A program made the position numbers and the translations under genes. A DNA stretch of 64,000 bases from Apodospora peruviana (lineage: Eukaryota > Ascomycota > Sordariomycetes > Sordariales > Lasiosphaeriaceae). The stretch spans positions 2,294,001 to 2,358,000 of the forward strand of contig JAUEDM010000002.1 of NCBI GenBank assembly GCA_033439685.1, in the 5' to 3' direction. Shown here piece after piece: positions 55,365-64,000 of the stretch. The stretch's first letter is position 1. Each line of letters begins with the position of its first letter. Under the pieces are notes generated by a model. It searched no databases. It was given only the letters and a program-made list of their open reading frames with translations, and was not told the DNA's origin.

Positions 55365-56192
55365 TTATTTTATTTGTGTATTTCTGAAGAGGATGATGCT
55401 ATTCACAGACTGCAGAGAGCGGTTCAAGAATAACGATAAGATGAATTATTACGTCAAAAATATAAAAGATGTGTCTCTGGTCAGGTTTCTGATGTCCTGT
55501 TGATCTGGACGATGCGGCAAGGGGAAATAACACACTGGCTTTGATACGTAGGTCAGATAACGGTGATAGGCAAGTGCAAACTGCGGCTGGTGGTAGTGTT
55601 GTTCAGTCCTTCGCCTTGATGCAAATCCCCACCCGACTGACTCCCCCTAGCTCGGCCCTAGGCCTAACTAGACGGGGGGCCACGGGCCCGGGGTTGTAGC
55701 CGACGCGCGGGTGGAACTGGCGCGCCTGCTGGGCCTTGAACCTTGCTGGGGCGCTGGGAGCTGGCCCACTGGGTGCTAGGTCAGCTCCAACGTCACCTGA
55801 AAGTTCCCTACTGCCCGGTGTTCGGATTATCGCCAAAGTGTTCGGTTGTTGCGCGCCGCTTTCCATCTTTCCCGTGAACAACCAAGCGGCCCCAAAACTT
55901 ACCAATTCAAACCTGTATCCCTTCATTTGCATTCATATCGCCTCCGCACAGACAGCCGCACCCGCCCGCGTTGCCATCGCCGTGGCACATCCTTTAGGCT
56001 GCCCCCGTCGGTCGAGTGGTCGTGGCGCCAACAAAGCACGTCTGCGTCTTGACGTGTAATTTCCATTTCCGTCCGAAGTTCTAATCCGCTCCCCAGCCCG
56101 GCCGAAAACCTCAACACACAGTCGCACAATTTCTATTTATAAGCGATTTTCTATCCCGACATCCACGGCCGAAACGTTCACCTTTAGCCATC
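55365..56192. promoter_or_regulatory. Divergent promoter region (dioxygenase / Ies1-like)
   Basis: An 828 bp spacer between divergent start codons. The dioxygenase side is AT-rich and the Ies1 side GC-rich. The 107-109 aa ORFs here are proline/alanine-rich chance frames. Confidence 0.55.
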
Positions 56193-58478
56193 ATGGCTGC
56201 TGCATCCCCCAGCTCCGCGGCACCCCTTTCGCCGCCAAGTTCTCCTCCCCAAGCCCAAATATTATTCATGACCCAAGCCACCGAAGACGACGACACAAAG
56301 ATGGCCACGGCCACCCCCGAACCCTCTGAGAAACACTCCCGCGGCAAGAAGCGTGCCAGGGACGACGCCGGCGGCCAGAATGGCAGCGGCGCCAGCAAAA
56401 TGAGGCATCTCAAGAAAGAAGATGGCGAGCCGTTGTGGCGCAAGGACATCCAGTATGACTTCCTCAAAGCCGTCTTCGACGACGAGCAAAAAGTCTTCAC
56501 CAACAGCTACGAGCCCGATAAGATAGGCAAGCAGTGTTTTGCCGACCTTTACATCGACACAATGTCCAGGAGCAGCAAGACCAGCAAGGTCCTTCGCGAC
56601 AAGCTGCTTAGTGATCGCGATGCCGCGAAAGGAATGGCCATGGTCTGCCTCCTGGTCAACATTGGTCGTATGAACACCACTTTGAACTTCTTCCCTGAGA
56701 TGCGCGCACAGCTTCGCACATACCACGCCATCCCGTCACTACAGGCTCGCCAGGATCCCCATGCCTACAAGCAGCTGCAGGACGCCCCGAGACTGAAGTC
56801 CATCTTAAAGGGAGGTGCCGAGGACAGGAACGAGCCCAACACCCTCGATGACATCAAGTACTCAAAGATCCCCCGCACAAACCCCGTCAATCTTCTTTTC
56901 GTCATATGCCAGTCGGCCACCAAGGTTGCCGAGCTTCATTTTCCTCCCGGCCGCGAGTTTCACGACCTGATTATGAAGACCAATTACTCCAGCCAGAGCC
57001 GCGCCCGCGCCTTTCTCTGGATCATGTGGTTTTATCTAGAGTCCGATTTTACTGAAGAGGGTTGCGAGGAAAACCCCTTCGGCGCTGGCGTCGACTACGG
57101 CGTCGACGTCGCCAACCAAGGCGTACCTCAGATGGTGGAGATGACCCAGCAAGAGGAAGCACTTGAGAATGACGATCCACAGGAGGAACTCGAGTTTGGC
57201 CTTGCCAAAAAGAAGATGCGGGCCAAAATTATCGAGGCCGACCAGCAGTTCATGGCCGACAGCCAAACCAAGCGGGGAGCCGCTAGGGGCCGTGGCTTTC
57301 CCGCCGGTGGCGACGAGATCGGCCCGACGACGGGCATCCTCCCGCGCATCCGGCCCTCGAAGAATGAGAGCGACCTCGATAGCGTCAGGTCGACTCCACC
57401 ACCTCGCGCCATCGCCCGCCAGAGCGGTGCGTTCGCCGGCACCGGCCGCCGTGGTACCAACCCGCTGAAATATCAAATCTTTGAAGGCTCCTCCCCCGGC
57501 GGCGGCCAGACGATCGAGGGCATTGTCGCAAGGAAGCCACGTCCGCCTACCGCCCACCAGCTCGCCGTGGAGCGTAACCGTTCCCAGCGCGTCGAGTATA
57601 TACTCGACCGCGGCATCCGTAGAAGCCACCACAAGTGCCGCAAGCTGCGCCGTCTAGATGGAAGCATCATCCGCGCGCTGAACCGTCTCAATCATGTGCA
57701 AGATCCCTTTGAGGACAGTGAAGACGAGGAAGCCGCCCGTGGAAATATTAATAATAACAACAAGGCCGCCCTGCTGCTCAACGCCAACGGCGACGTCAAG
57801 AACCTACCATTTCGCGAGAAGGGTTTTGGGGGGTTGTGCCAGCTCAAGGACGAGGAGGACGATTTTGGCGAGGAGGTCGCCTCGTTCTGCGCGGCGCTGC
57901 GTCGGTCCGAACGCCGCCTCTCGCGGTGGGAACACCACGAAGGCCCGGAACCATTGGGCGTCATCCGCCCGGTCAAGCGACCGAAGCCGCACGGCGTTAA
58001 TGGCGGCGGCAGTGGTGAAGGTTCTCAAAATGGAGGCGGCGGCGGCGGAGGCGACGAGGAGGACGGGTACTTCCAGGACGGCGATCTTGGCGGTTCGCCT
58101 TCCGTGATGATCGACCCTGCCGAGACGGAGGACGAGGCGGAGGTGATGATGCAGCAGCACCAGAGGAACAGCCAGATCAGGAAGAAGAGGGGTGGTCTTG
58201 CCTCAGCACTAGGGCGAGGGTCGATTAAGTTGACGAATGGCAGTGGACGACAATCGGGTAAGGGGGGTAGCGGTGGTAGAGGTAATGTCCATGACGAGGA
58301 GGAGGCGGAGGACTTGGATGAGGCTGACAAGATATTGCTTGGTCTGGGCGGTGATGATGATGATGGCGAGGGCGACGACGGCGATAATGACGATGGAGAG
58401 GAGGAGGTGGAGGGAGAAGATGAGCTTGACCATCTCGATAAGACCTTGCTTGGTATGGAGGATTCTGATTCGGAGTAG
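56193..58478 (+). CDS. INO80 chromatin-remodelling complex subunit, Ies1-like
   Basis: 761 aa, no intron, from the ATG at 56193. The conserved part, about residues 85-300, reads WRKDIQYDFLKAVFDDEQKVFT, FADLYIDTMSRSSKTSKVLRDKL, GMAMVCLLVNIGRMNTTLNFFPEMRAQLRTY and SSQSRARAFLWIMWFYLESDF, which I recognise as the fungal Ies1 core. Nuclear role: a fungus-specific subunit in the N-terminal module of INO80. The N-terminus is disordered with a basic patch (RGKKRAR). The C-terminal half has a conserved-looking basic segment (RRSHHKCRKLRRLDGSIIRALNRL), then a glycine run and long Asp/Glu runs. The assignment rests on remembered family resemblance and is good but not certain. Confidence 0.75.
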   Translation: MAAASPSSAAPLSPPSSPPQAQILFMTQATEDDDTKMATATPEPSEKHSRGKKRARDDAGGQNGSGASKMRHLKKEDGEPLWRKDIQYDFLKAVFDDEQKVFTNSYEPDKIGKQCFADLYIDTMSRSSKTSKVLRDKLLSDRDAAKGMAMVCLLVNIGRMNTTLNFFPEMRAQLRTYHAIPSLQARQDPHAYKQLQDAPRLKSILKGGAEDRNEPNTLDDIKYSKIPRTNPVNLLFVICQSATKVAELHFPPGREFHDLIMKTNYSSQSRARAFLWIMWFYLESDFTEEGCEENPFGAGVDYGVDVANQGVPQMVEMTQQEEALENDDPQEELEFGLAKKKMRAKIIEADQQFMADSQTKRGAARGRGFPAGGDEIGPTTGILPRIRPSKNESDLDSVRSTPPPRAIARQSGAFAGTGRRGTNPLKYQIFEGSSPGGGQTIEGIVARKPRPPTAHQLAVERNRSQRVEYILDRGIRRSHHKCRKLRRLDGSIIRALNRLNHVQDPFEDSEDEEAARGNINNNNKAALLLNANGDVKNLPFREKGFGGLCQLKDEEDDFGEEVASFCAALRRSERRLSRWEHHEGPEPLGVIRPVKRPKPHGVNGGGSGEGSQNGGGGGGGDEEDGYFQDGDLGGSPSVMIDPAETEDEAEVMMQQHQRNSQIRKKRGGLASALGRGSIKLTNGSGRQSGKGGSGGRGNVHDEEEAEDLDEADKILLGLGGDDDDGEGDDGDNDDGEEEVEGEDELDHLDKTLLGMEDSDSE

Positions 58479-59727
58479 TGGACTGTTTGTTCTACATGGC
58501 AGTCCTCGCCTGAGTACGCTGGTGGTCGGGAGAGGGTTTTAAGATGCCACCATTGATCTCGCTGCGATTGTTTTAATTTAACTGGTGAGGGAGCTGGCGG
58601 AACCTCCTTAATCATGGAATGGCTCTCTGTTTCTTTCTCTTTTCCTTCTTTTTGTGTTAGTCGTTGGGTTCATTTTTATTCCAGCGGAAACCGGGGTTTT
58701 TTCTCTCTGTCAAGAGTCTTTTTGTTCCTTTCGGTGTACATACGAGATATTGTTCGTGTATAGGTTTAACGACCAGGCACAACAACAGGGCAGGGTCCAA
58801 CTAGGTTAGGTACTTAAAACGGTTGGCGTTTCTCTTTTGCGCGATGGTCTTCATTGTTTTTTTTGGGTTGCTACTCCACGGTACGGTCTAAGCAAGACAG
58901 TAGATCAGACTCGAGCAGGTAAGTTATTTTACCTAGAAAAACGGCAATAGATATAGTTTATTCAATCTTTATTTGAGATTATACAAATCCCCTCTTTGGT
59001 GGTACGAACGACTGATTCTCCATTGATCGATGGAACAGAGGTTGAAGCAGACAAACTACCTTACCTTTGGTAATTACGGAATATAGGTAGACAGAGGTTA
59101 AGGTAAGCCATCACACCTGGATCATTTTCTGCAGTGCTGATACCGATGGGCTTCACTGATTGTGTGACGACATTCTAGGTACCCGCTGCCTAACTACCGT
59201 AGCTACGTTGGACAAGTTCATCTTTCCATTTATCTACTTCTTCATCTCCCTGAAAACCCAAGTGACCCGTGTACGGACGGAGGTACCTTGGGTATACTAT
59301 CTATATACTCTCTTCGCCCATATGCGCTCACGCCCATCGACCAGTCCATGCAAACAGAACAGACACTCATGACATGTGATCCCGTCCCAGCCAAACTAAA
59401 GAAATAAGGAAATAAAACAGAAAAACAACTAGTCCACCATAGTTCGCCCCCAAATAGAAAAATGTCCGCAATATTATAAATGAAAACACAACCTCATATC
59501 AACCCCATCTGTCTGGCCCCGTGTGTAGGTATTTACCAGCCAGCAGCTTGTCTTCTTTGTTTCCCGTCTTAAAATATACCGTACTCTCTCCTCTCCACAC
59601 CCAAAAGAGTTCTTGCTCAGATCGTCGCAATACAGAGTATAAAGATTACTTTTGCGATCACCAAAACTCCAATACTCCGACAGAAACCGACTAGTCGTTT
59701 CGTTTCGTAAATAGAAGATCTCAAGCG
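58479..59727. other. Convergent 3' spacer
   Basis: A spacer of 1.25 kb, T-rich after the Ies1-like stop. TAGGTA/TTACCT words recur at 58801-58812 and 59056-59104, and TACGGAATA is at 59085-59093. No ORF above 95 aa and none with a domain. Confidence 0.6.
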
Positions 59728-61877
59728 TTATGTTGCTTCCGCTTCTTGCTTGAGCTTCCACACACCCTTGGCCACTTTCTCAGTCAACGCGTCAAAAGAC
59801 GCCTTAATCTGTGCCCTCGGGCATTTGTGATCCGAATGGAACAGTTCAACAATGCCAACCTTGCTGAGCGTGGGCTTCGAGCGCAGCAGGAACTTGAGCT
59901 CCTCCTGGAGGTCGGCCGGCAGCAATTGCGGCGGCTTCTTAGCGCCATCTGAATTTTTGGGTGTAAGTGCTTGAAACGCATCTGCTGGGGGGACAGGGGG
60001 CGGGGCCATCGGGTTGATAATTCGGGACTCGGACGAGGTAGTGGTAATTTTTGAACTGCCGCGAGGGCTAACGGATAATGCGCTTGGGATAATTGTAGTT
60101 TTGTTTGATGTCTCGTTACCTGCTGCAACGGGCTTCAATCTCAGCTGAGGGGCCCAATACTCGTTGGAAAAGGGGTTGATTCCAGAGTGGTGGTCAAGGG
60201 ATTCTGCGTGTGCATGCAGTGGTTAGCAGACAGGTTCTCCGACTTTGCAAGAAAAGAACCTGTGACTTACCAAGTATGAACTCCATTCTGAACTTGTACA
60301 TTTTGGCTGTATCATTCAGTCTCTTTTGGTTCTCCCAGCAAAGTCCGGTACTCTCGGGTTCCATGCCTCCTGAGAAAAGGAGCCGAGCGGGCCCAACGTC
60401 CTCGGAATCGTCGAGGAAATCATCCATCTCCTCGTCGTTGTCTGCCTCATCCTCATCATCATCTAAGTCGTCGACATCCTCGCCGTCCTCCTCTTGCCAC
60501 TCCGCCTCTGAGTCGTATTCGTAGTTCAAGGGTAGTACGTCTCTGCGGATAGGATTTCTGCCGATCTTGTTCAGGCTACGAACACCCGCAGGCAGGCCAC
60601 TGATTGTGCCAATGTATGGTGGTCTCACATCTTCCTTGAATTTGAGAGACTTGACTGGCACGCTTCTGAGGGCCTCTCGGGTATGGCGGATCTGTGAATT
60701 ATGGGACTCGGTGGTTAGGTCGATAGGGGTCGTCATCGCCTGGCCATGGTACTCTGCCATAATCTTGCTGACACTTGGATAAACACGTCCACGCCGAGTG
60801 GGGTAGCAAAGGAATTGACAGGCCTCAGCAGGATCAAATCGACCCAGAGGCAGTTCACCTCGGTTACCATCCACCCACTCCTCAAGTATCCTTGTCTTGG
60901 CTATGCAAGTATCCTCATCAGGAACGAGGCAGTCAGCCAGCTTGACATGCTCCTTTACAAAGAATGGCTTGAAAGTCTGTTTGTACACTGACTTCTCCTT
61001 CGTGACATTAGCCTGGCCGTCGCCGCCTGGGCTCATCTCTTCGGCGTTCTCGATTTTGAGGGCCGCCGTCTCCTTTTTGGGAGTGGACGGCGCCATCTTA
61101 AACATAGATGTGAGCTTTATCTGGCTGCGGGCCTTCTTCGCTTCCTCGGCTTCCTTCTCGCGACGCTTTTGTTCCTTTTTTTCTTCCTTCTCGCGACGCT
61201 TCTGCTCCATTTCTTGGGCTTTCCGATTCTTCTCGGCCTCCTTGGCCGCCTTCTGCTCTTCTTTGGTCTTTGCCGCCTCTGCCTTGCGTGCTGCTTCAGC
61301 GGCGTCCTTGGCAGCTTTCTCGGCAGAAGTCGCCCTCTTCTTCTTGACCGGCGCCTCGCATGTGGAAGGTTTGGTTGCTGTCGTTGTGATGGGGGTCGCG
61401 GCCGCCGATGTCGTGGCCGTGGATGGGATGGCGGCCATCCTAGCTGTATTTTGCGTCGATATGGGAATGGAGACAAAATGCGCTATGGATGATTGAGCGA
61501 GGGGTGCTCGCGTCGGCGTGGCAGTTGGAGACGGTGAATTACCGTCCGGCGGGCTGCTTCCCGACTCTGTCAAACCGGGGCTGCACTTGGCATGCGGCGT
61601 TGCTGCTGCTGATCCGACCGGTGTCGATGAAATAACCTTGTTTTCCTCTATATACTACAGTGTTAGCTAGCCAAAGATGGAAGAAGGAACAGGTTGTGTT
61701 AGGCGAGCACCCACTATCATGATCACTCAAAGAACTGAGCAAGGGCACCAGGCGGTTTGCGTTCTCCAGGCTTCCAGGTTCGCCTGGTTCCTCTTTGACA
61801 AACTCGCTGTGTGATCTCTTCCGTGCACCACCGGCCTCGAGCTCCTGGAGATTTGCCGACATTTCAAAAAGAGGCAT
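59728..61877 (-). CDS. Chromatin assembly factor 1 large subunit (CAF-1 p150/Rlf2-like)
   Basis: Histone chaperone subunit that deposits H3-H4 behind replication forks. Three exons: 61877-61715, 61647-60271 and 60203-59728; introns are 67 bp each; 671 aa. Domains in order: a disordered N-terminus with NANRLVPLLSSL, a Ser/Thr/Pro region, the KER region (about residues 150-235, EKAAKDAAEAARKAEAAKTK, EQKRREKEAEEAKKARSQ), SVYKQTFKPFFVKEHVKLA, then RRDVLPLNYEYDSEAEWQEE followed by the acidic ED run, and a C-terminal winged-helix region ending FDALTEKVAKGVWKLKQEAEAT. The first donor (GATA|GTGGGT) is weak but is the only one that keeps the frame (SDHD-K-ENKVISS). IKLTSMFKM resembles a PCNA-binding peptide (inference). 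Confidence 0.9.
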
Positions 61878-63191
61878 CGCGTGAGCAAAACGCCCGTATT
61901 TGGCCGGCTCCTCCCCGGTTTTGTCGCGCGTTTTCGGTGAAGTCGTCCTCGTCGTCGTAGGCCGGTTGTTTCAAGGGAAGCCAGCAATGTTTTCGTGAAA
62001 AGAAAAGAACGGGAACAGAGATAAATTAATCAAGGAGATACAACATGGCTCGATTCACTGTTGGTAAGCAGAATTGACTCCCGGCGATAGTCGCAGTGGG
62101 ATGCGTTCGTCGGGTTGTGGAGAGTTTGCGGAGGTGATTGGGTGTGAATTGAAGTCTCCGGGTTCCCACGTTCGAATTGATGGGGTTAATAACGCGTCGA
62201 CGCGCTTTCTGGCTCTAGCGCGTCGGAAAAGTCGTGTTCCATGCTGTGGCTTGGGAAAGTGTGGCGGTGCGGGGGTGTTCATCGAGTGAGCAAAATTGGG
62301 CTCAGGCGCTCTTTAACAACTTTTTGCGGTGGTGCCGCCCTCCAAAAGAGTTAAAGTGGTTTAAGGTCGTTTTGGAGGTCGAACCGTGCCAGTCACTGCA
62401 AACGCACATTGCAACCCACTCACTGTAGGGGTGCGACCCTAACCCTGTCCCGCTGCCCCCGCTGGCGGCCGCTCCGTCGCGGTGCCATTCGGCCTCCGAC
62501 TTCCTGAATCTGATGGAAATTCCGAACCGCCAGCGATTCTGGTGGTATGATATAGGGTGCTTAATTGCACGCTCAAACGATTTGGCTTAACTTCTCTTCC
62601 AGTAGAGAGGAGGAATCCAGACTGCAAGTAACAAATTTGGCAAGTACGGACGGGAGGTAAGGCAGTTAGTTGGTGGGTAAATCAATTCAACGCATAATGT
62701 GTAGGTAGATATCTCTCAATAGGTCAAAATATATAGGTATCTAACGTGGATAGTGTAGATACCTTAGACACACGGTTCGTTCCATGAGCTAGCGATTGTA
62801 ACTTTTTGGTCTTCCGGGTATAAGTATTAAGTGAAGACATGAAAATGACACATCAGAAAATGCAACGAGTGGCTGAATATCAGACAGATACAGGTGAAGA
62901 GGGAGAGAAACAGGACAGCCAGCAGCGATTCGTAAAGCCAAGAGGTATTTCCATATGTGGATGAAGAACAACGAATAAAGAAAGAAATATGCCATAATCC
63001 TTAACGAACCAAATTTCAAGCCGTGACAAAACGTCCAAGTCATGTTCCGCGCCAATCATGCAATGGGGGACCAACGCAGGAATAATCGTACTGCCGTGCG
63101 CAGTCCGGAGGTATCCAGCCTCGGGATGGATTCATGTTTGCACCAGTCATGTCTCCCAGCGACATGATGAGAATCAACGCCTGGCCTGATT
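61878..63191. other. CAF-1 promoter region and spacer
   Basis: A spacer of 1.3 kb between two minus-strand genes. A short plus-strand frame at 62045 (ATGGCTCGATTCACTGTTG before GTAAGC) looks like a tiny first exon, but no second exon is found. The sequence ACCCTAACCCTG near 62437 is only about two telomere-like units. Nothing else is recognised. Confidence 0.5.
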
Positions 63192-64000
63192 TTAGTCGGG
63201 ATTGGCGATAAACAGCCGGCCAGCCGTGAGAGTCATGGTTCGCTCGTCAACACTACCTCGCCGCTTCAAATCGTCGGCGCCCTTCACGCTCTTCTCGCGG
63301 GTTATCGCAGAATTGAGCGCACTGTTGCCCGCCAGCCGAGAGCCGCCGGGCGCGTGGGCGTGCAGGTCAGGGACGTTATCCAGCCGCTCGCCACTACTCC
63401 CGCTGCCAAAGCTCTTGGCCTTCCCGCTGGCCGCGTCGTCGTTATTGGTGATGGTTAACTCGCCCATCTTGTCCTCGACCAAAGAACCCGATCGCTCGGG
63501 CGTGTCGCCCGGGCTCCACCGCCTGCCCCCGCTGAGCGAATTCGACGGCCCGAGGCCGCCGGACGAGCGATACCCCATCGTTTTCCTCCCGCTGGCCGTG
63601 CTACTTCGGCTAGAACTGCCCGTCCTGCGGTGATGTAGCTGCCTCTGCTGCAGCCCTGTCTCGTCATCCTCACTGTCCTCGCCCTCGACCTCGGTGGCGC
63701 TCAACCTGAGCGGCACGCCGCCCACGCCAATGTAGTTCTTGTCTGCGCCGTAGTTGACCACAGCCGGCTTTCCGTGGTGGCGGATCTTGGCGCCGATTTT
63801 ACCGCCAGCGCTGAGGCCGGTGGACGTGCGCCCAGTGTTGCCCGAGAGACCCAGGCCGCTGTTTGTGCCCACCACCTCGAGATTCGCGCGCATCTTGGCT
63901 GCGCGCTGCTGCGCGAGCAGCCTCGGGTCCTGTAATTGTGCACGATCGCACCAGACGGTGGCTTTTTGCCGCCGCAGGAGAGCTACGTAGCTGGTCCCTT
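63192..64000 (-). CDS. Unknown conserved-looking protein, C-terminal part (5' end beyond window)
   Basis: An open frame runs without a stop from the right edge (269 codons) to TAA at 63192-63194. I do not recognise the family. The part next to the edge looks conserved: TSYVALLRRQKATVWCDRAQ, DPRLLAQQRAAKMRANLEVVG, then a Gly/Ser linker, then HHGKPAVVNYGADKNYIGVGGVPLRLSATEVE. The rest is disordered (Ser/Gly/Arg with acidic patches) and ends KRRGSVDERTMTLTAGRLFIANPD. A Met at 63893 is internal, since coding-quality sequence continues above it to the edge. No membrane segment is visible. Confidence 0.75.
   Translation of the reverse strand, partial: GTSYVALLRRQKATVWCDRAQLQDPRLLAQQRAAKMRANLEVVGTNSGLGLSGNTGRTSTGLSAGGKIGAKIRHHGKPAVVNYGADKNYIGVGGVPLRLSATEVEGEDSEDDETGLQQRQLHHRRTGSSSRSSTASGRKTMGYRSSGGLGPSNSLSGGRRWSPGDTPERSGSLVEDKMGELTITNNDDAASGKAKSFGSGSSGERLDNVPDLHAHAPGGSRLAGNSALNSAITREKSVKGADDLKRRGSVDERTMTLTAGRLFIANPD

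Noticed and set aside
62045..62063. Possible first exon ATGGCTCGATTCACTGTTG before a GTAAGC donor on the plus strand
   Set aside because: No downstream exon with protein-like sequence could be found before the next gene.
62432..62448. Telomere-like CCCTAACCCTG
   Set aside because: Only about two units. An interstitial telomeric tract would need several, and housekeeping genes continue on both sides.
1..64000. CRISPR arrays, integrated virus or intact transposons
   Set aside because: No spaced direct-repeat array, no reverse transcriptase, integrase, transposase or capsid-like ORF, and no paired long terminal repeats were seen.

Overview
The window is nuclear DNA from a filamentous ascomycete (Pezizomycotina, probably a Sordariomycete). 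The evidence is short 55-100 bp introns with GTAAGT-like donors and CTAAC/CTGAC branch sites, fungus-specific proteins (KTR mannosyltransferase, AA11 polysaccharide monooxygenase, INO80 Ies1-like subunit), long GC-balanced exons and gene spacing of 0.25-6.7 kb. There are no bacterial operons, CRISPR arrays, rRNA genes or intact tRNA genes.

Layout. 1-7.6 kb: a KTR/KRE2 mannosyltransferase (minus, cut by the left edge), diverging from a gamma-tubulin complex component; then the splicing factor YJU2 and a small unknown protein. 7.6-18.2 kb: a gene-poor stretch holding only a gamma-glutamylcyclotransferase-like gene, which I rebuilt from four exons, one of them 8 nt. 18.2-32.3 kb: a secreted AA11 lytic polysaccharide monooxygenase, then the 11.8 kb gene for TRA1. 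33-39.4 kb: aspartyl aminopeptidase, a PAF-acetylhydrolase-like lipase and a low-complexity unknown protein. 40.9-49.9 kb: SmD3, acetoacetyl-CoA synthetase, secreted alkaline phosphatase and CutC. 50.9-64 kb: an M50B-type membrane metalloprotease, a GH18 protein, a 2-oxoglutarate/Fe(II) oxygenase with a 17-nt exon, an INO80 Ies1-like subunit, the large subunit of CAF-1, and the 3' part of an unknown conserved gene.

Function. Most genes are housekeeping: chromatin (TRA1, Ies1-like, CAF-1), pre-mRNA splicing (YJU2, SmD3), microtubule nucleation, glycosylation and general metabolism. They do not form a pathway or a biosynthetic cluster. The secreted enzymes (AA11 LPMO, alkaline phosphatase) fit nutrient scavenging. 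Exon boundaries come from reading splice signals together with protein continuity, without transcript data.

I found no convincing new biological system. The points most worth checking are the two micro-exons (one encodes the YGTL loop of its enzyme), two stop-free 3n introns, a degenerate tRNA-like element that may be a SINE, a C23 tract inside the YJU2 intron, and short words (TACCTA/TAGGTA and TACGGAATAC) that recur in the spacers.
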